The notes: a model not told the origin generated them from the sequence alone. A stretch of DNA of 64,000 nt from Streptomyces sp. NBC_01142 (GCF_026341125.1 NZ_JAPEOR010000003.1:1736001-1800000); one strand, 5' to 3'. Counted from the first letter of the stretch, positions 1 through 9,679 are shown. Made by a program: numbers and translations.

Positions 1-1
1 G

Positions 2-895
2 AAGCCGGGCGGGTTTCCGCAGGTGCGGGTAGTGACGCTGACCGAGACCGGCACGCACGCCTCGATTGACGCGCGGGTGGGTGGCTACAACAGCGGTGAG
101 CGCGACCCGGCCGTGGAGATGGCCGCCTCGGCCGCAGGGATGCTCGTGATCATGGACCGCGGGTTCCCCGGGGTTGAGCTGTGGAAGGCGTACGCCGGCG
201 CTGGCTCCCACCTGCTGCTGCGGGCCCGCTCGTGTGTCGCCCGCCGGCCGGTCCGGCACTTGCCCGACGGCACCTACCTGGCCCGGATGAACCTTGGCGG
301 ACAGAAGGGGGCTCATCCGGGCGGTGTCCTGGTCCGCGTGATCGAGTACCGCGTGGACGGGGGCGAGGTGATCCGTCTGCTGACCGACCTCTTCGACCAA
401 GACGCTTACCCCGCTGCCGAGTTGGCGGCCCTCTATCACGAGAGGTGGGAGGTGGAGTCCTCCTACCGGCAGATCAAGACCTTCCAGCGAGGCCGGCAGG
501 AGGTCCTGCGATCGGCCGACCCGCAGCTGGTACGCCAGGAAGTATGGGCGCACCTGATCGTCCACCACTGCCTGACCCAGATCATCATGCGACTTGCCGA
601 CGGACACGGCATCGACCCGGACCGCATCTCGTTCGTCAAGGTCCTCAAGCACACCCGCCGCAGCGTGGTTCGACACCACACCGATACTCCGACAAAGATC
701 CAAGGGTTCTTGGCCTCGCTGGCGGCGAAGGTTCGCCGGAAACTCGACAACGGCACTCGCCGGCTCCGAGAAGCGGACCGGTTCCTCAAACGGCCCAACT
801 CGCTCTACTCCTACCGACCAAAGGACCAGCCACGCGTCCCCGTGCGCCAGGTGCCCACCAAAGCCATCACGCTCCACGCGACGATGGTCCAGTAG
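2..895 (+). CDS. IS4-family transposase, 5' end cut by window edge
   Basis: DDE transposase of the IS4 family. The reading frame is already open at base 2 and continues upstream of the window, so the first catalytic Asp is not visible. Seen here: the second Asp in MDRGFPG and the YREK signature in YHERWEVESSYRQIKT, where the Glu is the third acidic residue. The C-terminal half looks complete and stops at TAG 893-895. Three bases later an ISAzo13 transposase fragment begins in another frame, so this element was inserted into, or recombined with, an older element. Confidence 0.85.
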   Translation, partial: KPGGFPQVRVVTLTETGTHASIDARVGGYNSGERDPAVEMAASAAGMLVIMDRGFPGVELWKAYAGAGSHLLLRARSCVARRPVRHLPDGTYLARMNLGGQKGAHPGGVLVRVIEYRVDGGEVIRLLTDLFDQDAYPAAELAALYHERWEVESSYRQIKTFQRGRQEVLRSADPQLVRQEVWAHLIVHHCLTQIIMRLADGHGIDPDRISFVKVLKHTRRSVVRHHTDTPTKIQGFLASLAAKVRRKLDNGTRRLREADRFLKRPNSLYSYRPKDQPRVPVRQVPTKAITLHATMVQ

Positions 896-897
896 TT

Positions 898-1623
898 AAG
901 CAACGGCATTGGCCGGGTACTTCGAAGTGGAACAAGATAGAGCACCGGATGTTCTGTCACATCACAGCGAACTGGCGGGGGAGGCCGCTGACCAGCTACC
1001 AGGTCGTCCTCGAGACCATCGCCGCCACAACAACCAAGACCGGCCTGACCATCGGGGCCGAACTGGACACAGGCAGCTACGACCTCGGCATCAGCGTCAC
1101 ACCCGCCGAGTTCCACGCCCTTCCGATCACGCCCAACGCCTTCCACGGTGACTGGAACTACACACTGTCTCCCGTTCCACCGCGAGCGCCAGACGCGCCG
1201 GCAACGACACACCGGACCGACCCGGCCCTGACCGCGATGCTCACCGATCCGGCCCTGACCGGCATGTCACGAACCGCCTTCGAGTATTTGGTGGCGGTCT
1301 CGGAGCCTTTCTGGGACGCCTTGGCCGAGGCAGCATTCCAGCGACGCTTCCACCGCCCGCGCAGCTACCGCCACCCACAGACCAGCAGCGTGGACCACAC
1401 CCACCGGCTCCTGGCAGCCATCCTGCACCGCCGCAGAGCGGTGACCATGACGTTCCTGGCCCAACTACTGGGCGTCAACCGCACCAACCTGTCCATCCAG
1501 TACCAGGATGCAAAACGGCTCCTGGACCTGCACCGGATCCACGTCACGCCGATACCCGGATCGCCCGCCCGCACATTGGAACAGCTACACGCCCGAACAA
1601 CCCCTGCGGAACCCCGTCGCTGA
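898..1623 (+). pseudogene. ISAzo13-family transposase, C-terminal fragment
   Basis: The frame opens with GTSKWNKIEHR and WRGRPLTSYQ, the hallmark region around the last catalytic Glu of ISAzo13-family transposases, followed by the ATTTKTGL segment. The N-terminal two thirds is missing; the IS4-family gene abuts it. The C-terminal part (from about base 1260) has a helix-turn-helix look (FLAQLLGVNRTNLS) unlike the family tail and may come from another transposase. Not functional. Confidence 0.75.
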
Positions 1624-1639
1624 CAGTTATTGAAATACG

Positions 1640-2011
1640 GGCCCCCGAAGTGCCTGTGTACTGCCGGCCCACCCCCGCCGACGTGATGCCCTTCTTGATG
1701 AAGCCGGTGTCATCGATGATCAGCACACCCTCCGGACCGAGTCGCTCGCCGACGTAGTCACGGACGTCATCCCGCAAGGCATCGGCGTCCCAGCGGGCAC
1801 CGCCGAGCAAGTGCTGCATGCCGGCAGGGTCCCGGTGACCAGCCCATTCGGCCAGCTGCCAGCCGTTCTTCCGCCCCACCGGAGCCAGCAGCCCCCGCAC
1901 GTAGTCCCGCATCCGCCACCGCAGATCCACCCGCCCGAACCGGCCCCCAACACGCACCAGCAGAGCATCCAACTCCGCCGCCCACACCTCAGCCTCAACC
2001 ATCCCCACCAT
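1640..2011 (-). pseudogene. IS701-family transposase, N-terminal fragment
   Basis: About 120 residues read on the minus strand, including GVLIIDDTGFIKKG, the first catalytic Asp region of IS701-family (DDE, nuclease-H fold) transposases. Homology stops near RQYTGTSG, where the frame runs into the end of the ISAzo13 fragment. The 5' side is bordered by the left inverted repeat of the IS3 element, so nested insertions have eaten both ends. Confidence 0.75.
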
Positions 2012-2140
2012 GCCCTGACAACGACAACAACCAGCTCAGGACACGAAATCGGTATGCGTCTGAGTGAATGAGCCAAGATCGTGAGGAAACACCCAGCCAG
2101 GTCTCTGGCCTTCGGGCCTTGATCTGGAAGGTTTTCGATC

Positions 2141-2470
2141 ATGGCAGGAGTTACTCCCCGGAAGCCGCGTAAGCGGCTGGCCCCGTCGGAGAAGTACGAG
2201 ATGTTCGTGGCGGTGCTCACCGGTCAGCACACGCAGCGCGAGGCCGCGGAACGCTGGGGCGTGGACCGCTCCACCGTGATCGCAGTGCTGCGGTGTGCGA
2301 AGCAGAGCGTGCTCGACGGGTTCGCCGCCGCGGTGCCGGGCCGGCCCGGCATGACCGTCGAGCAAGCCGCGCTGGCCGAGGCCCGCGCGGAGGTGGAACG
2401 GCTGCGGGCCACCATCACGGAGCAGGCAGTCGCGCTCCATCTGCAGCAGGGAAAAGCACGATGGGCCTGA
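2141..2470 (+). CDS. IS3-family OrfA (helix-turn-helix subunit)
   Basis: 109 residues. N-terminal helix-turn-helix of the HTH_Tnp_1 type (REAAERWGVDRSTVIAVLR) that would bind the IS ends, followed by a leucine-zipper-like helix (AEARAEVERLRATI). ATG 2141 is preceded by a GGAAGG ribosome site. It ends at TGA 2468-2470, overlapping the OrfB start at 2461 by 10 bases in the -1 frame, the standard IS3 layout for making an OrfAB fusion transposase. Confidence 0.85.
   Translation: MAGVTPRKPRKRLAPSEKYEMFVAVLTGQHTQREAAERWGVDRSTVIAVLRCAKQSVLDGFAAAVPGRPGMTVEQAALAEARAEVERLRATITEQAVALHLQQGKARWA
2449..2455 (+). promoter_or_regulatory. Programmed -1 frameshift site G_GGA_AAA
   Basis: In OrfA codon phase these bases read G GGA AAA, a canonical X XXY YYZ slippery heptamer. 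A -1 slip here moves ribosomes from the OrfA frame into the open OrfB frame six bases before the OrfB ATG, yielding an OrfAB fusion. The site lies 13 bases before the OrfA stop codon. Experimental slippage was not checked; the inference rests on heptamer, phase and position. Confidence 0.65.
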
Positions 2471-3519
2471 GCGCCGGCCCCGTCGCGCCACGCGTGCACG
2501 CGGAGATCAAGGCCGGGCTTCTGGAGCTGGTCGACCATGCAGGGCGGGCCGGCTGGTCGGTGCGCCATGCCGCCGACACACTGGGCGTCGACCATATGCG
2601 GGTGCTGCGCTGGCAGCAGCGCCGCGTGGCGGGACGGCTCGAGGACAGCCCGGCCGGCCCGAACGTTGCGGTGCACGCGCTGCTGGACTTCGAGCGCGAG
2701 GCAATCGTCAAACTCGCCGAGGAGTGGGGCGGCACGGACCGCTCGCACCGCAAACTCGCCCACCGCGGCTCCCGCCTGGGCTGGGTCCACGTCTCGGAAT
2801 CCACCGTGCTGCGGGTCCTGGACGACCAGGGCATCCGCCTGCCCGGCGGCCCGGTACGCGAACACCGCGAGAAGAAACCGTTTCCCGACTGGGCGCTCTG
2901 GCGCCCGAGATCAATCTGGATCTACGACTTCACGCACTTCACGGCAGCACGCAGGTGCGCTCTCGCAATCATGGACCTGGTGAGCCGCAAGTGGATCACC
3001 ACGTTGGTCTCCGCCCAGGAGTCCTCCCTCCAGGTCGAGACCGCGTTCCTGTCCGCGCTGCATTCCGAGGACCTCGGGCACCTCGCCGAGCGCCGGATGC
3101 GTGCCGAACTCACCGCCCCCGGGCCACCGCCCGACGAACAGCCCGTCCTGCTGGCGGTCTCGGACAACGGCCCCCAGATGCGCTCCGCGGATACCCGCAC
3201 CTTCATGGCCGCCTGCCTGATCGGCCAGCACTTCGGACGCCCTCACACCCCCAACGACCAGGCCTGGATCGAATCACTGTTCAGCCACGTCAAGGGCGAG
3301 TGGCCACACCTGACCAAGATCCGCGACCCCTTCGAACTCGAGGCCGAACTCGACGCGGTCCACACCGAGTACAACACCGTGCGCCTGCACGCCGGGCTCG
3401 GCTACGTCACCCCCGACGACGAGCACACCGGACGCGCCGACGCCATCCGAACGGCCCGCGCCCACGGTCTCCAGCAGGCACGCGAACACCGCATCGCCTA
3501 CCGTCGGAAACAGAACTGA
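2461..3519 (+). CDS. IS3-family OrfB (DDE integrase-type transposase)
   Basis: 352 residues from ATG 2461. rve-type catalytic core with first Asp in YDFTHF, second Asp in SDNGPQ and Glu in WIESLFSH, all present. An HTH_21-like region precedes it (SHRKLAHRGSRLGWVHVSESTVLRVL). The protein is most likely active as the OrfAB frameshift product. The right inverted repeat follows about 43 bases after the stop. Confidence 0.88.
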   Translation: MGLSAGPVAPRVHAEIKAGLLELVDHAGRAGWSVRHAADTLGVDHMRVLRWQQRRVAGRLEDSPAGPNVAVHALLDFEREAIVKLAEEWGGTDRSHRKLAHRGSRLGWVHVSESTVLRVLDDQGIRLPGGPVREHREKKPFPDWALWRPRSIWIYDFTHFTAARRCALAIMDLVSRKWITTLVSAQESSLQVETAFLSALHSEDLGHLAERRMRAELTAPGPPPDEQPVLLAVSDNGPQMRSADTRTFMAACLIGQHFGRPHTPNDQAWIESLFSHVKGEWPHLTKIRDPFELEAELDAVHTEYNTVRLHAGLGYVTPDDEHTGRADAIRTARAHGLQQAREHRIAYRRKQN

Positions 3520-3654
3520 GAATCCTCAATATCCGTCACGTCCTGGTTGGGTATTTAACCCTGACCTTGGCTCAAAGACTCAGACACACCTCGAAATCTC
3601 ACTGGAGTATTAGACCGTGTCCTACATGGCCAGTTGACAGTTGTCCTGGGCATG

Positions 3655-3767
3655 GGGAGTGGACGGCGGGGGTGGATCGTTCCGGACGGCCTGTGGGGGA
3701 TCGCCAGGCCGTTGTTGCCGCCGGCTTGTGTGCGGCCGCAAGGCGGTGGGGTCGCGAACATCGATGA
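3655..3767 (+). pseudogene. IS5-family transposase, N-terminal scrap
   Basis: About 37 codons encoding WIVPDGLWGIARPLLPP and PQGGG, the start of an IS5-family transposase. The homology breaks off at about 3765, where it is joined in frame to an IS630-type sequence. Remnant only. Confidence 0.6.
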
Positions 3768-4018
3768 CGATTATAAATCCGGCCACAGGTCCCGGCTGAT
3801 CTACCGGCTGCGCAGGGACGACGGCCGGCGCGACGGACATAAAGGCTTCTCCTGGCGCGACTACCGGGACCTGCTGATCGCCGCACATCAGCAGCTGGCG
3901 GCCCGATCGTGCTCATCTGGGACAGTATGAACGTCCATAACGTATTCCAGTTACGGGAGTTCGCCGACTCACGGGACTGGCTGACCATCTACTACTTGCC
4001 GTACGCACCCGACCTCCG
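3768..4018 (+). pseudogene. IS630-family transposase, frameshifted C-terminal fragment
   Basis: Two frames are needed: GHKGFSWRDYRDLLIAAHQQL in the first, then LIWDSMNVHN and YYLPYAPDL in the next. A single-base loss near 3897-3900 separates them. This is the second half of an IS630-family DDE domain, including the Asp of IWDSMNVH; the final Glu segment is missing. Not functional. Confidence 0.7.
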
Positions 4019-4064
4019 GGGCTGCAGGCGGAGCAGGTCTATCGTCAGTAGGTGCCTGCAGCAG

Positions 4065-4091
4065 GCGGGCGGCCGCCGCACGGCCGCCCGC
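4065..4091 (-). terminator. Strong hairpin downstream of the PBP gene
   Basis: Perfect 11-bp stem GCGGGCGGCCG / CGGCCGCCCGC with a 5-base loop, 127 bases beyond the stop codon of the minus-strand penicillin-binding protein gene. No U-tract, as is common in Streptomyces. Confidence 0.5.
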
Positions 4092-4217
4092 CACATCCTG
4101 CGTCACGCACGCTGTTCGGGACCGCCACCAGGGTGTTGCCCCGCATGGGCGATCAGCGTCTGGAGGGCCATCGGGGCGGCGTGCCGGGCGGCCGGTGCGG
4201 TACCGGCGCCGCGGGCG

Positions 4218-5903
4218 TCAGCTGCCCGCCCGTAGCACCGCTGCCACCAGCGGCCCCGCCGACTTGCCTCCGCGCCCGCCCTGTTGCACCACCGCCGCCG
4301 CGGCCAGGTCGCCGCGCCACGCGGTGAACCAACCGTTGGGTTTCTTCTGGCCGTCGACCTCGGCCGAGCCCGTCTTGCCTCCGATGTCCGCGCCCAGGCC
4401 CGCCATGGCTTCGGCGGCGGAGCCCGACGTCGCGGTGTAGTTCAGCAGTTCGTGCAGCTGCGTCTGCGCGGACGCGTCCAGCTTGCGCTGGGCCGTCGCG
4501 AGCGATCGGTCGTCGACGTCCGGCGAGACCAGATACGGCTGCCGGAAGACGCCCGTCTTGGCGGTGGAGATGATGGACGCGACATTGAGCGGGTTCATCC
4601 GTACCCCGCCCTGCCCGATGAGCGATGCCGCCATCTGCGCATTGCTCTGCACCGGCACCGCGCCGTCGAAGCTCGACACCCCTGTCGACCAGTTGTTCAG
4701 GCTCAGCCCGAAGACCTGCTGGGCCTGCTTGGTCAGATCGTCGTCGTCGAGCTTCTCGGCCTGCGTGATGAAGGCGGTGTTGCAGGACGCCGCGAAGCTC
4801 GAACGGAACGTACCGTCCTTGATCTCGAACTTTTCCACGTTCTGGAACTTCCAGCCGCCGTACGACGCGTACTTGGGGCACGGATGCTGCTTGTCGATCG
4901 ACGCGAGGTCCTTCTCCAGCAGCATCGACGCGGTCACGATCTTCATCGCGGAGCCGGGCGCCAGGGATCCCCGGAGCGCCGTGTTGAGGCCATGGCTCGA
5001 ATTGGCCGCGGCGAGGATCTCGCCCGTCGACGGCTTCATGACGACGACGGACGCCCGCTCCCGTTCGCCCACCTCGCGCTCGGCGGCCGCTTGCGCGGTC
5101 GCGCTGAGCGTGGTCCGCAGCGTTCCGGGTATGCCTTGGGACACCATCAGCAGCGTCTTGCCGGGGGGCTGGTCCTCGCTCTCCTGCGCGCTCTGCTCAC
5201 TCTTCTTCGCGCTGTCCCCGCGGACCACTCGCAGCTCGACCCCCGCCGTACCCCCGGCCTTTCTGCCGTACTTCTTCCGCAGGCCGTCCAGGACGGTGCC
5301 GAGCGAGGGGTACTTCGCCGTGGTGAGCTCCGCGCCGTTCCGGTCCACTGCCTTGACCGGCGGGTCCCCGGCCTCGCCCGTGACCAGCGTGTCGTCCTCT
5401 TTCAGGTCCGGGTGCACGACGGACGGCTGCCAGCCGACCAGCGGCTTGCCGTCCTCGGCCCGTACGACCGTGAGCTCGGAGTCGTAGGTGAGGGGCTTGC
5501 TCTTCCCCTTGTACGAGACCGTGGCCGAGACCCTGAACATCACCTTCGGCCCGGACGCCTTGCCGCGGGTCAGCGTCACCTCGTCGATGTGCGCGTCCTT
5601 GCGGTACTGGGACAGCGTGGCCTGTGCTGCCGCTGTCCGGTCCGTGAACGCGGCGGCGTTCGCGGCGTCCCCCCGCTGCCAGGCGGTGAGGAACCCGTCG
5701 GCCGTGGCCCGGACCTCCGCGGCCGTCACCGGGCGTGCTTTGAGTGTCTTCGCAGTGCCGTCGGCCGTGCCTTCCTCGCCCGGCGCGTCGCCGCTGTACA
5801 TGCTGTACGCGGCGAACCCCGCCCCGCCCACGACCACGGCGACCACCCCGCCGATCACGGCGGGGTTCGTTCTGCTGCGCGCGGCGCGCTTTCTCTTGCC
5901 CAC
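4218..5903 (-). CDS. Class B penicillin-binding protein (transpeptidase)
   Basis: 561 residues. Membrane-anchored D,D-transpeptidase that would cross-link peptidoglycan outside the cell. A basic N-terminus precedes one transmembrane helix (about residues 15-36), then an NTF2-like MecA-N type domain (about 58-165) and a transpeptidase domain. Catalytic motifs are complete: SAMK with Ser318 and Lys321, SCN at 373-375 and KTG at 510-512. GTG 5903 is chosen because GGAGG lies four bases upstream. It is transcribed away from the kinase gene starting at 6297. Stand-alone PBPs with this N-terminal domain are common in Streptomyces; no cell-division partner is nearby. Confidence 0.9.
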   Translation of the reverse strand: MGKRKRAARSRTNPAVIGGVVAVVVGGAGFAAYSMYSGDAPGEEGTADGTAKTLKARPVTAAEVRATADGFLTAWQRGDAANAAAFTDRTAAAQATLSQYRKDAHIDEVTLTRGKASGPKVMFRVSATVSYKGKSKPLTYDSELTVVRAEDGKPLVGWQPSVVHPDLKEDDTLVTGEAGDPPVKAVDRNGAELTTAKYPSLGTVLDGLRKKYGRKAGGTAGVELRVVRGDSAKKSEQSAQESEDQPPGKTLLMVSQGIPGTLRTTLSATAQAAAEREVGERERASVVVMKPSTGEILAAANSSHGLNTALRGSLAPGSAMKIVTASMLLEKDLASIDKQHPCPKYASYGGWKFQNVEKFEIKDGTFRSSFAASCNTAFITQAEKLDDDDLTKQAQQVFGLSLNNWSTGVSSFDGAVPVQSNAQMAASLIGQGGVRMNPLNVASIISTAKTGVFRQPYLVSPDVDDRSLATAQRKLDASAQTQLHELLNYTATSGSAAEAMAGLGADIGGKTGSAEVDGQKKPNGWFTAWRGDLAAAAVVQQGGRGGKSAGPLVAAVLRAGS

Positions 5904-6142
5904 AAGTCCTCCGCTGTTCTCCGCTCCCCAGGCTCCTCACCGAGGCCCCACCCTAGGGGCGGCGGGGGCAGGGACCACTCAGCCCCTGCCGGCAGCACGG
6001 TCGGCTTCGCGCTGGCAGCCGCCCCATCATCTGCCCCGGCGGCGTGGAAGGTGTGACGTTACCGGCGCTCCCCGCGCAGTTATGAAGGGACCCGATTGCG
6101 CAAGGTCGGGTGTGTTGCCCGTTCCCCCCGTACGGGCACCCA

Positions 6143-6190
6143 AGCAAGGGGCAGGCCGGGCGTCCCCCCGTCGTCCGCCTGCCCCTTGCT
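6143..6190. terminator. Perfect 14-bp inverted repeat between PBP and kinase genes
   Basis: Arms 6143-6156 and 6177-6190 are exact complements (AGCAAGGGGCAGGC and its partner) with a 20-base loop. It lies in the 393-base divergent gap 5904-6296, which otherwise holds the promoters of both genes. It may stop stray transcription or serve as a regulator site; no gene is visible in the gap. Confidence 0.5.
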
Positions 6191-6296
6191 CTTCTACGTG
6201 GTGTGGCAGGAGCGCGGGGCCCGCTACACCGCCGGAAGCTCCCATGTCACATCGGTTGGCTACGCCTGTCGGCGTCGCCGCGGTCGGAGGGCGAGT

Positions 6297-7502
6297 GTGG
6301 GTGTGCTGGTTGCGGAGCGGTATCGGCTGGACGAGCCTCTGGGGCGCGGTGCCATGGGCGAGGTGTGGCGGGCCACCGACCAGGCGCTGAGCCGGCCGGT
6401 GGCGGTGAAGCTGCTCCGCGCGGACGATGGAGACGCGGCGTCCGAGCGGTTGCGGATGGAGGCGCGGACTGCGGCCCGCCTCGACCACCCCCACGTGGTC
6501 AGCATGTACGACTCCGGCTGCCACGATGGCCGGTTCTACCTGGTGATGGAGCTGGTCGATGGCTGGAGCCTGGCCCAGGAACTGGCCGTGCACGGGCTCC
6601 TGGATCCCCAGGAGGCCGGCGCGATCGGCGCTCAGATGGCGGCAGGCCTGTCCGCGGCGCATGTTCAAGGCGTGATCCACCGCGACATCAAGCCCGGCAA
6701 CATCATGCTCACCACCGACCGCATCGTGAAGATCACTGACTTCGGGATCGCGTGCTTCGCCGACGACGCTTCCCATACCCTCACCGCAACCGGCAAGATC
6801 CTGGGCACCAGCTCCTACCTGGCACCCGAACGTGCCGTGGGGCGCCCTGCCGTGCCCGCCTCGGACGTCTACGCACTGGGCTGCGTGCTGTACGAACTGC
6901 TCACCGGCCGCCCCCCGTTCCTCGGTGAGAACACACCGGCCGTCGTCCAGCAGCACGCCAGCGCCGCCCCCGTCCCGCCCGACCATCTGCGCCCCGAGAT
7001 ACCGCGATCACTGGCTGACCACCTCCTGCTCCTGCTGGCCAAGGACCCGGCGCAACGCCCGACCGCCGAGCAGGCAGCGGGCTGGCTCGCCGCCGTGGAA
7101 GCGCACTCGGACCAGGCGCCGCCGTCCGGCACGGTCTCCCCAGGCGGCCCTCCGGTCCCCACAGCCCCGGCGCACATGCTTCGACCGGCGCGTTCCCGGC
7201 CCACCGGCAGCAGGACGCCGTCCAAAGCCGTGATCGGTGTCGCCGGAGCGGTCGCGTTCGCCGTGGCAGCCGTCATTGGCGCTTCTGTGACTTCCGGCGA
7301 CGGCGATCCCTCCTCTCCTCCTCCGGGCAGCACGGCGCCCTCCACCTCTACGCCCCCCAGTGAGGCTCCTCTGTCGGGCGCTCCGTCGGCCACGGCCTCT
7401 CCCGATCTGTCGTCATCCGCGTTTGATGACGACAAGGACGAAGAGAAGGAAAAGCCCGAGAGGCAGCGGAAGAGAGGCGGAGAAAAGGGCGGGAAGCACT
7501 GA
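6297..7502 (+). CDS. Membrane-anchored Ser/Thr protein kinase (Hanks type)
   Basis: 401 residues from GTG 6297, which has GGAGG six bases upstream; the frame is open further 5' but that part is not kinase-like. Gly-rich loop GRGAMGEVW near residue 15, ATP Lys in VAVKLL, catalytic HRD at 128-130 and DFG at 148-150, so active-site residues are intact. A proline-rich stretch and a transmembrane helix (about 311-331) follow, then an acidic/serine linker and a strongly basic C-terminus. No PASTA or other sensor domain outside. Substrates are unknown; the divergent PBP gene suggests a cell-envelope context. Confidence 0.9.
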   Translation: MGVLVAERYRLDEPLGRGAMGEVWRATDQALSRPVAVKLLRADDGDAASERLRMEARTAARLDHPHVVSMYDSGCHDGRFYLVMELVDGWSLAQELAVHGLLDPQEAGAIGAQMAAGLSAAHVQGVIHRDIKPGNIMLTTDRIVKITDFGIACFADDASHTLTATGKILGTSSYLAPERAVGRPAVPASDVYALGCVLYELLTGRPPFLGENTPAVVQQHASAAPVPPDHLRPEIPRSLADHLLLLLAKDPAQRPTAEQAAGWLAAVEAHSDQAPPSGTVSPGGPPVPTAPAHMLRPARSRPTGSRTPSKAVIGVAGAVAFAVAAVIGASVTSGDGDPSSPPPGSTAPSTSTPPSEAPLSGAPSATASPDLSSSAFDDDKDEEKEKPERQRKRGGEKGGKH

Positions 7503-8151
7503 GGGGCGCGGCCGACGCTTGAATACTGGTGATCTACCTCTCTTCGTGCCGACTCGGCACCTACCGTGCCCATGTCTCTCGGAGCCACGCCCCCTTATCG
7601 CAGCGTGCGGAGGCCGGGGCATGTCACACCGAAGTCACTGAACTCACCCACCACAGGGGACAGGCGCGACAGCCTCGCGCGGCCGACCGTGCAGCAACAG
7701 ATAGAAGTTCGCTGCACCGATTCCTCCGGACCAACCGGCTCAAAGCGGTTGACCGTCTTCCCGAGTGGATTCCACACACGCCCGTCGGGCATCCGGATCC
7801 CCAGCTGCCGACCGAACAGATCCCGCTGCTCCGGTCCGAAATCCACCCACGTCCCGGCCCAGGTGATCGCATGCAGCAGCGCCCCGTTCTGACCACCATG
7901 CGACAACAGAGTCAATCCTGCGGATAATCACAGCATTTAGCGAAACGTCTCCTGGGAGAAGGCCAGAGACGACCGGCTGCGAGCGGACAGCCGTCGGCGA
8001 CCTGTCCGGCCCGAGCCCGGAACCCCAAGTAGGAATTGGGACACCGGCGTTCGCGGCACAGATCGGAGTGCTGGTCGAGAGACGGGAACTGATATGCAAT
8101 CGCAGGTTTGAAAAGGGTTTCGTGCACTCGCGCCAGGCAAGTAGGGAAGAC
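7503..8151. other. 649-base gap, no convincing gene
   Basis: Between the kinase and a small membrane protein gene. A minus-strand frame (7595-7915) has protein-like stretches such as DLFGRQLGIRMPDG and could be a decayed gene, but no ribosome site or recognisable family supports it. Confidence 0.35.
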
Positions 8152-8517
8152 ATGAGCAATCCCCATGAACCCATGCCGGTAAACGACCCCTACAACCCCT
8201 ATGACCGTAGCCGGGACGCCCAGGGGCGCAGCCGGGACGGCGCCGGAACATATCGGGCAGCCTTGGCCATCCACACAATCGCGGACATCGCTGCAGGCTT
8301 TCTGGGCCTGTGGATCCTGCTGTACCTGCTCGACGCCAATCAGGGGAACGTCTTCGTCGGCTTTGTGCATGCCATGGCCGACTGGCTCGCCGGCTGGTCC
8401 CAGGACATCTTCACCATGGAGGCCGAAGGTCTCCGGGTTTTCCTCAATTACGGCCTACCGGCCATGATCTACCTTCTGCTCGGCCATGGGATCGCCGCAA
8501 GAGTACGCCGCCTCTGA
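8152..8517 (+). CDS. Small two-helix membrane protein, conserved hypothetical
   Basis: 121 residues from ATG 8152, with AGGGAAG upstream. N-terminal 40 residues are polar and tyrosine/proline-rich (NDPYNPYDRSRD), then a hydrophobic helix (about 47-70) ending in GLWILLYLLDANQ, an amphipathic segment ADWLAGWSQDIFTME, and a second helix near the C-terminus. I recognise the pattern from Streptomyces conserved hypotheticals but know no function. Probably inner membrane. It stands alone; the 403 bases downstream (8518-8920) hold no gene I can support. Confidence 0.6.
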   Translation: MSNPHEPMPVNDPYNPYDRSRDAQGRSRDGAGTYRAALAIHTIADIAAGFLGLWILLYLLDANQGNVFVGFVHAMADWLAGWSQDIFTMEAEGLRVFLNYGLPAMIYLLLGHGIAARVRRL

Positions 8518-8920
8518 CCGAATTCAGGTAGAGCGCGTCATTTACATCGGTGAGGCCCGTGATCAGGTAATGAAGGAATGTTGCGGGCCTCACCGACGCG
8601 GCGCCGTCGGTCGTTCCTGCCGCGCGCCGGATGCTCTGAGGTGACCGCCGCTGTCCCAGCCGACCTGCCCGGCGTCATGGTCACACGCGATGCGCCTACG
8701 AATGGCACGATGCCAAGCCCAGTGTCTTACCTCGGTATTCGTGGCGACATGTCCCAGAGTGCGAGACATCACCGCCGGTAAATCTTTGCAGCAGCGTCAC
8801 AAGGGCTGCGCACCGCCTTCGACGGGTGCCATTAGCGTTACTGGCCGCTCGATCCCGCGTGCGAACTTGAAACAGGTCGTCGGCGTCCCTGGAAGCGCAG
8901 CCAGCACAGAAAGACCCCAG

Positions 8921-9679
8921 ATGGACTACTGCTCCTCGTGCCGCCGGAATCTCAATGGGGCACTCGCGTGTCCAGGGTGCGGCACATACGCTCCGGACAT
9001 TGCCCCGCCTGCCCATCGACTCCACAGCACGTACGCCTCCACCGCAACGGCGCTGGAGGCATGGCGGCCGGAGCAGGTTCCCGCTCCGGAGACCTGTCCC
9101 GGCGCTGATCACTCCGATGCCGCACCGATCGGTAGTGGCGAATCCGAAGACGCAATGGTGGATGCGTCGGGCACTGCTTTGTCCAGCGGCCACGGAGGCA
9201 CCGCCTCCACCGGGCAGGGCCGGGCGGCCAGGCGTCGGCAGCTGGCGCGTTGGAAGAAGAACAAGCGTCGGGCCGTGGCCGCAACGGCTGTTGCCCTTGT
9301 CGGCGGCGGCCTGACTATTGCTGCGCTGCCGACCAGCAGTCCTTCCAGCAGCCACACACACGCAGTCTCACCATCGGAACCGGTGACGACGTCCACGCCC
9401 CGGACAGCGACCACCGACTCGATGTCGGAGCAACCGGACACCCGGGGTTCACGGCATCCCAGCACTCTCCCACCCATGACAGCCAGCCGACAGCAGAGCA
9501 CCGCCGTCGCCATACCTCACTACTGCGACGACGAGACGTCAGCCGAAATCCGCCGCCACGACCCAACCCCCTGCGACCCCGAGCGCGACAGCGTCCACCG
9601 CACCCGAGTCAGCCAAGGGGACGCACGTTGGCAACGCCGACGCGCCGGCCCCAAAGACGACCGCGCCTGCTTCCACTGA
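8921..9679 (+). CDS. Zinc-ribbon, one-helix membrane protein of the SCO2400 type, frameshifted
   Basis: 252 residues as read. The N-terminus [21 protein letters not shown] carries two CxxC pairs, as in SCO2400-family proteins of Streptomyces. A basic segment ([15 protein letters not shown]) and a transmembrane helix near residue 115 follow, then a Ser/Thr/Pro linker. From about 9480 the next frame continues the low-complexity Ala/Thr/Pro linker better than this one, so a single-base shift probably truncates the product. The continuing frame runs into a LexA-like remnant. Function of the family is unknown. Confidence 0.6.
   Translation: MDYCSSCRRNLNGALACPGCGTYAPDIAPPAHRLHSTYASTATALEAWRPEQVPAPETCPGADHSDAAPIGSGESEDAMVDASGTALSSGHGGTASTGQGRAARRRQLARWKKNKRRAVAATAVALVGGGLTIAALPTSSPSSSHTHAVSPSEPVTTSTPRTATTDSMSEQPDTRGSRHPSTLPPMTASRQQSTAVAIPHYCDDETSAEIRRHDPTPCDPERDSVHRTRVSQGDARWQRRRAGPKDDRACFH

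Larger units (their letters stand above)
2055..3588 (+). mobile_element. Complete IS3-family insertion sequence
   Basis: About 1.53 kb. Left inverted repeat at 2056-2081 and right inverted repeat at 3562-3587 match at 20 of 26 positions in opposite orientation, sharing GTCTGAGT and TGAGCCAAG. They enclose orfA and orfB in the usual IS3 overlap. No clear target-site duplication was found by eye. It is the only complete element in the first 4 kb and probably the most recent arrival. Confidence 0.8.

Noticed and set aside
181..897. Long plus-strand frame in front of the ISAzo13 fragment
   Set aside because: It is the shadow of the IS4-family transposase in another frame; only the part after 898 has transposase sequence.
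4284..6056. Long plus-strand open frame opposite the PBP gene
   Set aside because: Arg/Gly-rich antisense shadow; all PBP motifs lie on the minus strand and the plus frame has no ribosome site.
7595..7915. Minus-strand 106-codon frame
   Set aside because: Some protein-like stretches but no ribosome site, no recognisable family and a Cys/Arg-rich end; kept only as a possible decayed gene.
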